This document shows, piece by piece, positions 25,068 to 33,185 of a stretch of 64,000 nt of DNA (position 1 is its first letter; the number at the start of each line of letters is the position of its first letter). The stretch covers positions 6,076,001-6,140,000 of the forward strand of contig NZ_CP008953.1 of assembly GCF_000732925.1 (NCBI RefSeq). The letters run 5' to 3'. The DNA is from Amycolatopsis japonica. GTDB taxonomy: Bacteria; Actinomycetota; Actinomycetes; Mycobacteriales; Pseudonocardiaceae. The notes beneath the pieces were generated by a model. It ran no database searches. It saw only the letters and a program-made list of their open reading frames with translations, and was not told the DNA's origin. The position numbers were made by a program, and so were the translations under genes.

Positions 25068-26455
25068 CGGTCCGCACCTTCCGCGACGGGGATCTCCATG
25101 GTGAACGTCGCTCCTTCGCCGGGCACGGTGTCGAGCAGAACCCGGCCGCCGTGCGCTTCGGCGATCGCGGCGACGATCGCCAGGCCGAGCCCGGCTCCGT
25201 CGTCACCGCTGGAGTTGCTGCCGCGTTTGAACCGGTCGAAGATCCGGCTCCTCGAATCCGGCGGGACACCCTCGCCGGTGTCACGGACCCAGAGCCGCGC
25301 CGTCGTCGCCGTCACCTCGGAGCCGAGGGCGATCTCCTCGCCGGGCGAAGTGTGCCGGACGGCGTTCGAGACCAGCTGCAGCAGGGCCTGCGCGAGCCGT
25401 TGCCCGTCCGCGCGGACCTTCACCTCGGCCACCGCGTCGAGCCGCCAGACGCGGTCGGCCAGCGGACGGGATTTGGCCAGGGTCTCGACGGTGAGATCGG
25501 CGAGGTCGGTCTCACCGGGTGCGAGGAAGCCGGGGTTGCCGGATTTGGCGAGCACCAGCAGATCGTCCACGATCCGTTGCATCCGCCCGAGTTCGTCGAG
25601 GACCAACCGCCGCGTCTCCGCGTTCTCCTCGGGATCTTCGCCCATCAGCTCGATATGGCCGCGGACGATCGTGATCGGTGTGCGCAGTTCGTGCCCGGCG
25701 TCGTCGATGAAGTCGCGCTGCCCGGCGAAGGCGCTTTCGAGCCGGTCCAGCATCGTGTTGAAGGTGCGGCCGAGCGCGGCGACGTCATCCGAGCCCCGGA
25801 CCTCGATCCGGCGGGAAAGGTCGGTTTCGCCGATCTGCTCGGCGGCCAGGCGCACCTCGCGAACCGGCGCAAGGATGCGGCCGGCGACCAGCCAGCCGAT
25901 CAGCCCGGCCAGTACCAGCGCGGCGCCCGACATCGCGGCCATCACGCCGACGACGTCGTTGATCTCACCCGCGGCGTGGTCGACGAACTCGACGATCACC
26001 AGCGCGCCACGGCCCGGCGAGCCTTCGATGGTCACCGGGACGACGCCGTAGCGCGCGGACCCGACGGCGGTGGTGACCGTGCCGTACGCCGGGCTCGTGG
26101 CCCTGGAGAGTTCGGCGACGAATTTCGGGTCCGTGTCGAGGCGGACCGGCGGCTCGATCGCGCTCCGCCTCGACGCGGCACCGTCGCTGATCGAGAAGAA
26201 CGTCTCGTACTTCTCGGGCAGGTTCCGTTCCAGGTGGCGGCCGAGGACCGCCTCGACGGTGGCGGGCTGCCCGGCCGGACGGGCATCCGGCGACGCCAGG
26301 AAGGCGCGGAGTTTGCCGGTCTCGTGCGCGATCTCGTTGTCGAGGCGCTGGTCCAGCTGGTTGTGCAGAACGGTCCGGGTCGCCAGCAGCGAACCGGCGA
26401 GCGCGAGCAGCACGACCAGCAGGACCCACGCGAGGATCCGGGCGCGGGCGCTCAT
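25064..26455 (-). CDS. Membrane sensor histidine kinase
   Basis: 463 residues. A first membrane helix lies at about 7-29 (WVLLVVLLALAGSLL), followed by an extracytoplasmic sensor region, a second helix near 165-188 (VMAAMSGAALVLAGLIGWLV), a HAMP domain, a HisKA box with phospho-acceptor His255 (AGHELRTPITIVRGHIEL) and a catalytic HATPase domain (LVSNAVRHT, DTGEGVPP, GAGLGLAIVAAIAEAHGG). It partners the response regulator whose gene overlaps its stop. The 89-residue acidic secreted protein is encoded 9 bases upstream in the same operon and is a candidate accessory sensor component. Confidence 0.94.
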   Translation of the reverse strand: MSARARILAWVLLVVLLALAGSLLATRTVLHNQLDQRLDNEIAHETGKLRAFLASPDARPAGQPATVEAVLGRHLERNLPEKYETFFSISDGAASRRSAIEPPVRLDTDPKFVAELSRATSPAYGTVTTAVGSARYGVVPVTIEGSPGRGALVIVEFVDHAAGEINDVVGVMAAMSGAALVLAGLIGWLVAGRILAPVREVRLAAEQIGETDLSRRIEVRGSDDVAALGRTFNTMLDRLESAFAGQRDFIDDAGHELRTPITIVRGHIELMGEDPEENAETRRLVLDELGRMQRIVDDLLVLAKSGNPGFLAPGETDLADLTVETLAKSRPLADRVWRLDAVAEVKVRADGQRLAQALLQLVSNAVRHTSPGEEIALGSEVTATTARLWVRDTGEGVPPDSRSRIFDRFKRGSNSSGDDGAGLGLAIVAAIAEAHGGRVLLDTVPGEGATFTMEIPVAEGADR

Positions 26456-26464
26456 CGGCCCCGC

Positions 26465-26734
26465 TCAGTCGTCGAGGTCGAAGTCGAAATGGTCGTCACC
26501 GTCATGGTCTTCACCATCATCGACGTCGTCGTCGTGCCCGGCCAGCCGGGGCGGGACGACGGCGGGCGGGGCGCCCGATTCCCCCGCTCCGGAGACCGCG
26601 CGGCCCGCAGGGGCCACCACGGCAGGACCGAGATCGGGCGGCGAGACCGCGGTGGCCGCGATGACGGCGAACGTGCCGGTGGCCGCCACCACGACGGCGG
26701 CGACCCCGGCCAGGACGATGATTCGGACTCGCAT
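26465..26734 (-). CDS. Small exported or anchored protein with acidic, His-containing tail
   Basis: 89 residues from an ATG preceded by a G-rich CTGGGGGT. An N-terminal hydrophobic helix (VRIIVLAGVAAVVVAATGTF, then AVIAATAV) acts as signal or anchor; a Pro/Ala-rich linker follows, and the last 22 residues are almost all Asp, Glu and His (HDDDVDDGEDHDGDD, then HFDFDLDD). Such a tail could bind divalent metal or another cation outside the cell. It is the first gene of the kinase/regulator operon, directly behind the inverted repeat at 26778-26795. Function not known. Confidence 0.68.
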   Translation of the reverse strand: MRVRIIVLAGVAAVVVAATGTFAVIAATAVSPPDLGPAVVAPAGRAVSGAGESGAPPAVVPPRLAGHDDDVDDGEDHDGDDHFDFDLDD

Positions 26735-26777
26735 ACCCCCAGGTTGCCCGGACCGGGTGAGCCGCCGATGAGGGCTC

Positions 26778-26795
26778 GATGAGAACTTTCTCATC
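26778..26795. promoter_or_regulatory. Inverted repeat before the two-component operon
   Basis: GATGAGAACTTTCTCATC is a perfect palindrome with 8-base arms around two bases. An extra GATGAG lies 11 bases upstream (26767), the spacing typical of OmpR-family direct repeats. It overlaps the 3' end of the carboxyethylornithine-synthase-like gene and lies 44 bases before the small acidic protein gene. It probably mediates autoregulation. Confidence 0.6.
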
Positions 26796-27939
26796 CGTGC
26801 GTGTGCGGATACTCCGATGCCCGATGCTGGAAGGCCAGGATGTCCGGATTCCGGATCGTGCCCTCGCTGATCTCGATCGCCCGGTCGAGCGTCGGATCGG
26901 CGGCCCACGCGGATCGCCCCGCCAGCACCTGCTTCAGATGCGGCAGGAGGGCACCGCTGATCTCCCAGGTCGCCGAGTCCCAGAGGTAGGACGGGCTGTG
27001 GTCGACGGCGTAGTAGGTGAGACCGCCGACCTGGAAGGTCGGTTCCGTGAACGTCGTCGGCTTGGCCCAGCTGAACCCCATGGCCTCGTCGCACGAAACG
27101 TCGACGATCAGGCTGCCGTGCCGGAACGCGGCGAGGTCTTCCTCGTCGAGGAACGTCAACGGCGCCTTCGTGTCCTGCAGTACGCAGTTGACGACGATGT
27201 CGTGCCCGGCGAGGAAATCCGCCAGCGGCACGCGGCCGTCCTCGGTGATCGCGTGACTGCGGCGGAGGTCCGCCGGACCCTTCAGATCGTGGTCGAGATG
27301 CACGATGTTCGCCGAGTGGATCGGCGAACCCACCGCGGTGACGCCGCGATGCGTGAGGACGTTCACGTCGTGGATCCCGTGCGCGTTCAACGCCGTCACC
27401 GAACCGCGTGCCGTCGCGCCGAAGCCGATCACGACCGCGCGGAGACGGCGGCCGTAGTCGCCCGTCGAACCGATCAGCTGCAGCGCGTGCAGTACCGAGC
27501 AATAGCCCGCCAGCTCGTTGTTCTTGTGGAACACGTGCAGATTGAAGGAACCGTCACGGCGCCAGTGGTTCATCGCTTCGAAGGCGATGAGCGTCAGCTT
27601 CCGGTCGATGGCCAGCTGGGTGAGCTTGTCGTCCTGGACGCAGTGCGGCCAGCCCCACAGGATCTGCCCCGGCCGCAGGTCGGCCAGGTCACCGGCCAGC
27701 GGTTTGGCCAGGAGGATGACGTCACAGTCCGCGATGAGCCGCTCGCGGGTGCGAAGGCCGGCGACGAGTGGCGCGAGTTCCTCGTCCGGGATGCCGAAGC
27801 GGTCGCCGTAGCCTTCTTCGAGGTAGATGCTTCGCCGGAGCTCCGGTTCGATCCGTTCGAGGTGGCGCGGATGGATCGGAAGCCGCCGCTCGTTTTCTTT
27901 GCGCGAGCGGGAAATGACGCCGAGAGTGAGCTGGTCCAC
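26791..27939 (-). CDS. N5-(carboxyethyl)ornithine synthase-like dehydrogenase
   Basis: 382 residues of the alanine dehydrogenase/PNT family. The N-terminal lobe carries KENERRLPIHPRHLERI, then ILWGWPHCVQD and AFEAMNHW; the Rossmann lobe has VVIGFGATARGSV and VDVSCDEAMGFSWAKPTTF. These phrases match carboxyethylornithine synthases, which reductively join pyruvate to the side-chain amine of ornithine or lysine with NADPH; a related amino-acid dehydrogenase is possible. It is transcribed alone, with a 16-base palindrome in its promoter. Its 3' end overlaps the palindrome of the next operon. Confidence 0.82.
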   Translation of the reverse strand: MDQLTLGVISRSRKENERRLPIHPRHLERIEPELRRSIYLEEGYGDRFGIPDEELAPLVAGLRTRERLIADCDVILLAKPLAGDLADLRPGQILWGWPHCVQDDKLTQLAIDRKLTLIAFEAMNHWRRDGSFNLHVFHKNNELAGYCSVLHALQLIGSTGDYGRRLRAVVIGFGATARGSVTALNAHGIHDVNVLTHRGVTAVGSPIHSANIVHLDHDLKGPADLRRSHAITEDGRVPLADFLAGHDIVVNCVLQDTKAPLTFLDEEDLAAFRHGSLIVDVSCDEAMGFSWAKPTTFTEPTFQVGGLTYYAVDHSPSYLWDSATWEISGALLPHLKQVLAGRSAWAADPTLDRAIEISEGTIRNPDILAFQHRASEYPHTHG

Positions 27940-27953
27940 GTGGGGCCCCTTAA

Positions 27954-27969
27954 TTAGACCTCAGTCTAA
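27954..27969. promoter_or_regulatory. Inverted repeat in the ceo-like promoter
   Basis: TTAGACCTCAGTCTAA has six-base perfect arms around four bases and lies 15 bases before the ATG of the carboxyethylornithine-synthase-like gene. The position and symmetry suit a repressor operator, of TetR type by its look. No regulator gene is adjacent. Confidence 0.4.
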
Positions 27970-28010
27970 GCACAGGGGGTGGCGACAGCACCGTCTAGGT
28001 GCGCCGAGTG

Positions 28011-28829
28011 TCATTTGAACGCCGCCACGTTCCGCGCCGCCCATTCGGCGAACGTGCGTCCCGGCCGGCCGAGGACCTTTTCGACGTCGGGGCTGACCCG
28101 CAGTTCGTCCTCCGTGGGCGCGCCGAGGATCGAGAGCGTGGCCTCCACGACCACCGGCGGCATGAACTCCGACATCGCGGCGCGGGCCTCGTCCTTGCTC
28201 AGCTCGGTGAATCGCAGCGGCTCGCCCAGCGCCTCGCCGAGGTCGGCCGCCTGCCGACGGGGCGAGATCGGCTCGGGTCCGGTGAGCACGTAGGTCCGGC
28301 CGTGGTGGCCGGGTTCGCGCAGCACGGCCGCCGCGACGTCGGCGATGTCCGCCGGATCGATGACGGGCAAGGCGATGTCGCCGAACGGAGCGGCGACCAC
28401 TCGGTCGGCCCGGATCGCCGGCGCCCATTGGAAGGCGTTCGACGCGAAACCGCCGGGCCGCAGCACCGTCCATTCAGGACTCGACGCTTTGACCGCCTCT
28501 TCGAACGCGGGTGCGTGCCGCCCGGACCCGACACCTTGGGAAGACAGGAGCACGATCCCCGCTCCCCCGGCCGCCGCGACGATTTCCGCGACGTCACCAC
28601 CCGCCGCCATGAATTCCCCTGAGGTCAAAAGGAAAATCCGATCCGCGCCGTCGAAGACCTGCTTCAATCCGTCGGACCTGGCGAGGTCGGCCTGCACGGT
28701 CCGCACCCCGTCGGGCACGTCCGCCGCCGAGATCCGGCGCGACACCGCCGTCACCTCTTCTCCCGCCGCGGCAAGGGTTTCCACCAGCAGCCGTCCCACG
28801 TTCCCGGTCGCTCCGGTCACCACGATCAT
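28011..28829 (-). CDS. NmrA-like NAD(P)-binding protein
   Basis: 272 residues, atypical SDR/NmrA family: N-terminal VVTGATGNVGRLLVETLAAA with the GxxGxxG motif, no classical YxxxK catalytic pair, and a DPADIADVAAAVLREPGH segment common to NAD(P)H-binding azoreductase- or QOR2-like proteins. The ATG at 28829 is preceded by GAGGAGAG; an upstream in-frame start six codons earlier would include that site. Members act as redox sensors or small reductases; no specific substrate can be named. A symmetrical operator-like element lies about 45 bases upstream. Confidence 0.85.
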   Translation of the reverse strand: MIVVTGATGNVGRLLVETLAAAGEEVTAVSRRISAADVPDGVRTVQADLARSDGLKQVFDGADRIFLLTSGEFMAAGGDVAEIVAAAGGAGIVLLSSQGVGSGRHAPAFEEAVKASSPEWTVLRPGGFASNAFQWAPAIRADRVVAAPFGDIALPVIDPADIADVAAAVLREPGHHGRTYVLTGPEPISPRRQAADLGEALGEPLRFTELSKDEARAAMSEFMPPVVVEATLSILGAPTEDELRVSPDVEKVLGRPGRTFAEWAARNVAAFK

Positions 28830-28869
28830 GGTCTCTCCTCGAATCACGTTGCGTTGACGCGACCGAAGC

Positions 28870-28906
28870 TACCTTCCTGGAGATAGTAGGTACCTAGAGG
28901 AAAGTA
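28870..28906. promoter_or_regulatory. Nested inverted repeats, HxlR-like operator candidate
   Basis: TACCTTCCT (28870-28878) and AGGAAAGTA (28898-28906) are near-perfect inverted arms around the exact palindrome TAGGTACCTA (28887-28896). It lies upstream of the NmrA-like gene. HxlR-family regulators often control such oxidoreductases through palindromes of this kind, but none is encoded within the window. Confidence 0.4.
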
Positions 28907-28951
28907 TTGGGTTCGTGAGCGCGATCACAACTTCGAGGACGGCAGCGGCCG

Positions 28952-29122
28952 CTAAGTGGTTGCCGCCGGGAGTCCTTCGGGGCATTCGGCGGATCCAGCT
29001 TTCTGCTGGGCGTGCGGTCGGAAGGTCCTCGTACCGGTGTTGTACTCGGGCCTTTCGACCGTGCGTCCAGCAGGAAGCTGGGCCGTCGAGGCGTCGGAGG
29101 ACTTCCGGCGGTGACCGCTTAG
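28952..29122 (+). repeat. 171-bp long imperfect hairpin with G-U biased differences
   Basis: Left arm 28952-29034 and right arm 29042-29122 are inverted copies around the loop CGGTGTT. Aligning them gives 14 transition differences, 4 transversion-type mismatches and 2 single-base bulges in about 82 positions. All 14 transitions leave a G-U pair in an RNA copied from the plus strand; none is of the opposite kind. The element ends 10 bases before the ATG of the CoA-transferase gene and could be its leader or a separate RNA. No reverse transcriptase or transposase gene is nearby. The 28830-29132 gap holds nothing else. Confidence 0.75.
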
Positions 29123-29132
29123 GGTCGTGGCC

Positions 29133-30278
29133 ATGTCCGAAACCGCACTCGGCCCGCTTCGCGTCCTCGATTTCTCGCGGGTGCTCGCCGGCCCGTTCGC
29201 CACCATGCTGCTGGCCGACCTCGGCGCGACGGTGATCAAGGTCGAGCGGCCGGGCACCGGTGACGACACCCGCAGCTGGGGCCCGCCCTACGACGCGGCC
29301 GGGCAGGCGACGTACTTCCAGTCGGTGAACCGGAACAAGACGAGTGTGGCGCTGGACCTCGCGAATCCGGACGACCTCGCCCACGCCCGCGCGCTCGCGC
29401 TGGAGGCCGACGTCGTGGTCGAGAACTTCCGGCCGGGTGTGATGCAGCGGCTCGGCCTCGGGCCGGAGGTGCTGCTGGCGGCGAACCCCGGTCTCGTCCT
29501 CTGCTCCGTCACGGGTTTCGGCTCGGGCGGTGGCGCCGCGCTGCCCGGTTACGACCTGCTCATCCAGGCCGTCGGCGGGCTGATGAGCATCACCGGCGAC
29601 CCGGCGGGTGAACCGCAGAAGGTCGGCGTCGCGCTCGTCGACGTGCTGGCCGGGCTGTTCGCGAGCGTCGGCATCCTCGCCGCCCTGCGCCACCGCGACC
29701 GCACCGGGCAGGGACAGCGCGTCGAGATCGACCTGCTGTCCAGCCTGCTCGCCGCCCTGGTCAACCAGGGCAGCGCCTACACCTCCGGCGGGACGGTCCC
29801 GGCGCGGATGGGCAACCGGCATCCCAGCATCGCCCCGTACGAACTCGTCCCCTGCGCCGATCACGAACTCGCGCTCGCCGTCGGCAACGACCGGCAGTTC
29901 GCGGCGCTGTGCGAGGTCATCGGCCTGCCGGAACTCGCGGAAGACAGCCGGTTCGTGACCAATCCGGCACGGGTCGCGCACCGGACCGGGCTCCGCGCGC
30001 TGCTCGAAGACCATTTCGGCAAGCGTCCCGCGGCCGAGTGGGCGGCGGAGCTGAGCGCGGCAGGCGTTCCCGCCGGGGAAGTCAACGACGTCGCGGGCGC
30101 GTTCGCGCTGGCCGAACGGCTCGGCCTGAACCCGACGGTCGATCTCCCGCGGCCCGACGGCACCTCCGTGCGGCTGACCCGCAACCCGATCGGGCTGTCG
30201 GCGACACCACCGCGCTACGAGACGGCGCCGCCGGACGCCCCTGGGCAACTCACCCTTCCCCTGCCCGGCTGGAGCTGA
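29133..30278 (+). CDS. CaiB/BaiF-type CoA transferase
   Basis: 381 residues of class III CoA transferase. The sequence has LDFSRVLAGPFATMLLADLG at the start, KVERPGTGDDTR, the NRNKTSVALDL segment and DVVVENFRPGVMQRLG, the region just before the catalytic aspartate. It moves CoA between organic acids. The start is taken at ATG 29133; a GTG two codons earlier is possible. No ribosome site is visible, and the long hairpin ends 10 bases upstream, so translation may depend on that structure. The gene stands alone, so the acid cannot be guessed. Confidence 0.9.
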   Translation: MSETALGPLRVLDFSRVLAGPFATMLLADLGATVIKVERPGTGDDTRSWGPPYDAAGQATYFQSVNRNKTSVALDLANPDDLAHARALALEADVVVENFRPGVMQRLGLGPEVLLAANPGLVLCSVTGFGSGGGAALPGYDLLIQAVGGLMSITGDPAGEPQKVGVALVDVLAGLFASVGILAALRHRDRTGQGQRVEIDLLSSLLAALVNQGSAYTSGGTVPARMGNRHPSIAPYELVPCADHELALAVGNDRQFAALCEVIGLPELAEDSRFVTNPARVAHRTGLRALLEDHFGKRPAAEWAAELSAAGVPAGEVNDVAGAFALAERLGLNPTVDLPRPDGTSVRLTRNPIGLSATPPRYETAPPDAPGQLTLPLPGWS

Positions 30279-30336
30279 CGAGGAGCGGTCAGCGGACTGT
30301 CAGTGCTTCGTCAACGCCGGCCGTGAAGCTCCTGCC

Positions 30337-31500
30337 ATGACGAACAAGACAGTCCTCATCTCCGGCGCCAGCATCGCCGGTCCCGCGCTCGCCTTCTGGC
30401 TCTCCCGCCAGGGTTACGCGGTCACCGTCGTCGAACGGTCGCCGGAACTCCGCGGCGGCGGTCAGGCGGTCGATTTCAAGGGCGCCACCCACCGCGCCGT
30501 ACTCGAGCGGATGGGCATCCTCGACGAGATCCGGCGGCAGCAGACCGGCGGGCTCGACCAGACCATCGTCGACGCCGAGGGGCGGCCGCTCGCCGTCCTG
30601 CCCGGTGAGTTCACCGGCGGCGACGTCGAGATCCGGCGCGGCGATCTGGCCCGGATCCTGTACGACCGGACCTCGTCCGACTGCGAGTACGTCTTCGGCG
30701 ACTCGATCACTTCGCTGACCGAGACCCCCGACGGCGTCGACGTCACCTTCGAGCGCGAAGCCCCGAGGCGGTTCGACCTCGTCTTCGGTGCCGACGGCAT
30801 TCACTCGACCGTGCGACGGCTGGCGTTCGGCCCGGAAGCCGGCTACGTGCAGCACCTCGGCCACTACTACGCCCTGGTCGAGACCGGCGAAACCGACGGC
30901 GGCCCGGCCGTGATGTACAACGAGCCCGGCCGCATGGCCGCCACCGGCGGGCCCAAGGCGACCGCGTTCTTCGTGTTCGCCTCCCCGGAAATCGGCTACG
31001 ACCGCTACGACACCGGCCGGCAGAAGGAGATCCTGGCCGCCGCGTTCGAGGGTGGCGGCTGGCGGCTGCCCGAGCTGATGGAGATGGTGCAGCGCTCGGA
31101 CGACGTCTACCTGGACTCGATCGCCCGGGTGACGATGGACGGCTACTCCACCGGACGCGTCGCGCTGCTCGGCGACGCGGCGTACGGCAACACGCTGGGC
31201 GGCTTCGGCACGGGGCTCGCCGTCGTGGCCGCGTACGTCATCGCGGGCGAACTCGCCGCGGCGGACGGCGACCACGAACTCGCCTTCCGCCGGTACGACG
31301 AGAAGTTCCTCGGCTACGCCAAGATCGCCCGCAACGCCAACGCCGGGCCGTTCCTCGCACCGCCGACCACCCTGCGGATCAAGCTGCGCGACCAGATGTT
31401 CAAGCGCCGGTTCCTGCTGCGCGGGATGCTGTGGGTGACCGACAGGTTCGCCACCGACATCACCCTCGACGAGTACCCCGCGCTCGCCCGGCAGGGCTGA
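30337..31500 (+). CDS. FAD-dependent monooxygenase (class A, PHBH-fold)
   Basis: 387 residues. N-terminal FAD fold LISGASIAGPALAFWLSRQG, followed by ERSPELRGGGQAVD, the middle FGADGIHSTVRRLAF (DG motif) and late LLGDAAYGNTLGGFGTGLAV (GD motif) are the three class A signatures. Such enzymes hydroxylate or epoxidise aromatic or polyketide-like compounds with NAD(P)H, including antibiotics. Transcribed alone on the plus strand 58 bases after the CoA transferase. Substrate unknown. Confidence 0.9.
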   Translation: MTNKTVLISGASIAGPALAFWLSRQGYAVTVVERSPELRGGGQAVDFKGATHRAVLERMGILDEIRRQQTGGLDQTIVDAEGRPLAVLPGEFTGGDVEIRRGDLARILYDRTSSDCEYVFGDSITSLTETPDGVDVTFEREAPRRFDLVFGADGIHSTVRRLAFGPEAGYVQHLGHYYALVETGETDGGPAVMYNEPGRMAATGGPKATAFFVFASPEIGYDRYDTGRQKEILAAAFEGGGWRLPELMEMVQRSDDVYLDSIARVTMDGYSTGRVALLGDAAYGNTLGGFGTGLAVVAAYVIAGELAAADGDHELAFRRYDEKFLGYAKIARNANAGPFLAPPTTLRIKLRDQMFKRRFLLRGMLWVTDRFATDITLDEYPALARQG

Positions 31501-31655
31501 CCACCCGGCTTCGGCGTGCGCGATCCGCCGAGCCGTGGTCGGCTGGATCGGGTTTCCCGCGTGACGTTTCCGGGGAAGCGGTGTCTTAAGGGTGACCACC
31601 TGCCCGGGTGGGGTGAAGGGAGCTTCGGCATGACGGCGCTGCACAGGTGCGCTCG

Positions 31656-32237
31656 ATGACGACTTCAGCGAGAACAGAGCCGCTCGCGGCCGGCGAAACG
31701 GTGCTGGACGACGCGACGCTGGTGGCGCGCGCCCGCGACGGTGAGATCCGCGCGTACGAGCAGCTCGTCCTGCGGTTCCAGGGGCCGATGTACCGGCTGG
31801 CGCTGCGGATGCTGGGGAACAAGGGCGACGCCGAAGACGTCGTCCAGGAGGTGTTCCTCGTCGCCTGGCGGCGGCTCGACCAGTTGCAGGAGGACGCGGC
31901 GTTCGTCGGCTGGCTCTACCGGATGACGACCAACCGGTGCCTGAACGTGATCCGCGCCAGGAAGCCGGTGGCCGACGTCGAACTGGACCAGCAGGAGTCC
32001 ACCGGTTCGGCGGGCCGTCCGGACCGCGCGGCCGAGACGAGCGCGCAGATGACGGCGCTCACCGGGGCGCTGGACCAGCTGACCGCCGAGCAACGGGCCT
32101 GCTGGCTGTTGCGCGAGGTCCACGGTCGCTCCTACGAGGAGATCGCGAAGGCGATCGGGGCGACCACCACCGCGGTGCGCGGACGCATCGCGCGAGCACG
32201 AGCACAGTTGGCGGAGGTGATGGCGCCATGGCGATGA
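31656..32237 (+). CDS. ECF-type RNA polymerase sigma factor
   Basis: 193 residues: region 2 (YEQLVLRFQGPMYRLALRML, then DAEDVVQEVFLVAWRRLDQL and WLYRMTTNRCLNVIRAR) and region 4 (LTAEQRACWLLREVHGRSYE, then EIAKAIGATTTAVRGRIARA). I use the ATG at 31656; a GTG three codons earlier is possible. Its end overlaps the start of a gene encoding a zinc-finger/Asp23-like protein, the likely anti-sigma partner. Two further Asp23-type genes follow with overlapping ends, so all four form one operon. Confidence 0.93.
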   Translation: MTTSARTEPLAAGETVLDDATLVARARDGEIRAYEQLVLRFQGPMYRLALRMLGNKGDAEDVVQEVFLVAWRRLDQLQEDAAFVGWLYRMTTNRCLNVIRARKPVADVELDQQESTGSAGRPDRAAETSAQMTALTGALDQLTAEQRACWLLREVHGRSYEEIAKAIGATTTAVRGRIARARAQLAEVMAPWR

Positions 32238-32794
32238 ACCACGCGACCCGCGACTACCTGCTGCCGTGCGGCCGTGATGTGGAACAGGTCTGGGAACGGC
32301 TCGACGAGGTCGGCGCCGGCCGGGCGGACACGCACGAACTCGACTGCCCGCACTGCCGGGCCACCCGCGAAAGCCTTCTGGTGCTGCGCGGGCTGACCAG
32401 GGAACTGGCCGACGACGACACCGAGCCGTCGCCGGACCTCACCGGCCGCATCATGTCCGCGATCCGCGCCGAGGTGCGGCGTCGCGATCTGGTGCCGCTG
32501 GCGAGCCCGGAGCCGGGCGAGGTCCAGGTGAGCGATCAGGCGGTCGCGGCCGTGCTGCGGTTCGCCGCGGACTCCGTCGACGGCGTCCGCGCGCGGCGCT
32601 GCCGGGTCCTGCCCGCACCCGACATCACCGACCCGCTGGCCGTGAACGTGGAGCTGAACCTGGCGATCGCGCATGATTTCGACGGTGACTCGCTGGACGT
32701 CGTCCGCGAGCGGGTCACCGCGGCGGCGGGTGCCAGGGTCGGCGTCCGCCTGGCCCGGCTCGATCTGGTGGTGGAGGACCTCTATGACGCGTGA
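32228..32794 (+). CDS. Zinc-finger protein with Asp23-like C-terminal domain, candidate anti-sigma factor
   Basis: 188 residues. Near the N-terminus, THELDCPHCRAT (His, then CxxC) is the pattern of zinc-binding anti-sigma domains, and RETLVLRGLTRELADD-like helices follow. The C-terminal half (DQAVAAVLRFAADSVDGVRA, VNVELNLAIAHDF, VRERVTAAAGARVGVRLARL) has the alternating strand-helix pattern of Asp23/Gls24 envelope-stress proteins. No membrane segment is present. The ATG at 32228 has GGAGG about ten bases upstream; a second ATG two codons later sits in an ATGA overlap with the sigma stop. It probably links sigma activity to the Asp23 proteins encoded next. Confidence 0.78.
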   Translation: MAMNHATRDYLLPCGRDVEQVWERLDEVGAGRADTHELDCPHCRATRESLLVLRGLTRELADDDTEPSPDLTGRIMSAIRAEVRRRDLVPLASPEPGEVQVSDQAVAAVLRFAADSVDGVRARRCRVLPAPDITDPLAVNVELNLAIAHDFDGDSLDVVRERVTAAAGARVGVRLARLDLVVEDLYDA

Positions 32795-33185
32795 GCAGGC
32801 ACCGGCCCGGCACCTGGTCGAGACGGTGATCGCCCCGCCGGTGATCGCGGCGGTCGCCGCGCACGCCGCGGCCCGGGTCCCCGGCGTGGTACGCCTGGAA
32901 CCCGGGCTGCGCGGGCTGGCCGGTTCGCTGACCAGGATCGCGCGGCAGCGGATCAAGGGCCTCGAACCGGCGCCCACGGAAGGGGTCCGCGCGTTCGTCG
33001 AGCACGACCCGCCGGACGTGCGGGTGGAGATCGACCTTTCGCTCTCCGGCCTGGACCAGGCCGCCGCGACCGCACAGGCGGTGCAGCGGGCCGTGGGCAA
33101 GGCGGTCACCGAGGCGACCGGGCTCACCCCGTCCGCCGTCTCGGTGTCCATTTTGGACATCGAAATCCGTGGAGGACTGTTGTGA
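32784..33185 (+). CDS. Asp23/Gls24-family envelope stress protein
   Basis: 133 residues with the Asp23 pattern: VIAPPVIAAVAAHAAARVPG, then VRLEPGLRGLAG, VEIDLSLSGLDQAAATAQAV and VTEATGLTPSAVSVSILDIE. No signal peptide. In Firmicutes these proteins form a membrane-associated layer with a small anchor; a similar role here is inferred. GGAGG precedes the ATG, which overlaps the end of the zinc-finger gene by 11 bases. Its own end overlaps the next gene (GTGA). Confidence 0.85.
   Translation: MTREQAPARHLVETVIAPPVIAAVAAHAAARVPGVVRLEPGLRGLAGSLTRIARQRIKGLEPAPTEGVRAFVEHDPPDVRVEIDLSLSGLDQAAATAQAVQRAVGKAVTEATGLTPSAVSVSILDIEIRGGLL

Noticed and set aside
28952..29122. Retron or attC-like element
   Set aside because: No reverse transcriptase, integrase or cassette-like genes are close, and the arms lack recognisable attC motifs, so only the hairpin itself is reported.
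28869..30248. Long open frame on the minus strand over the CoA-transferase gene
   Set aside because: It mirrors the plus-strand gene, which has clear family motifs; the minus product has no motif, and high-GC third positions often open opposite frames.
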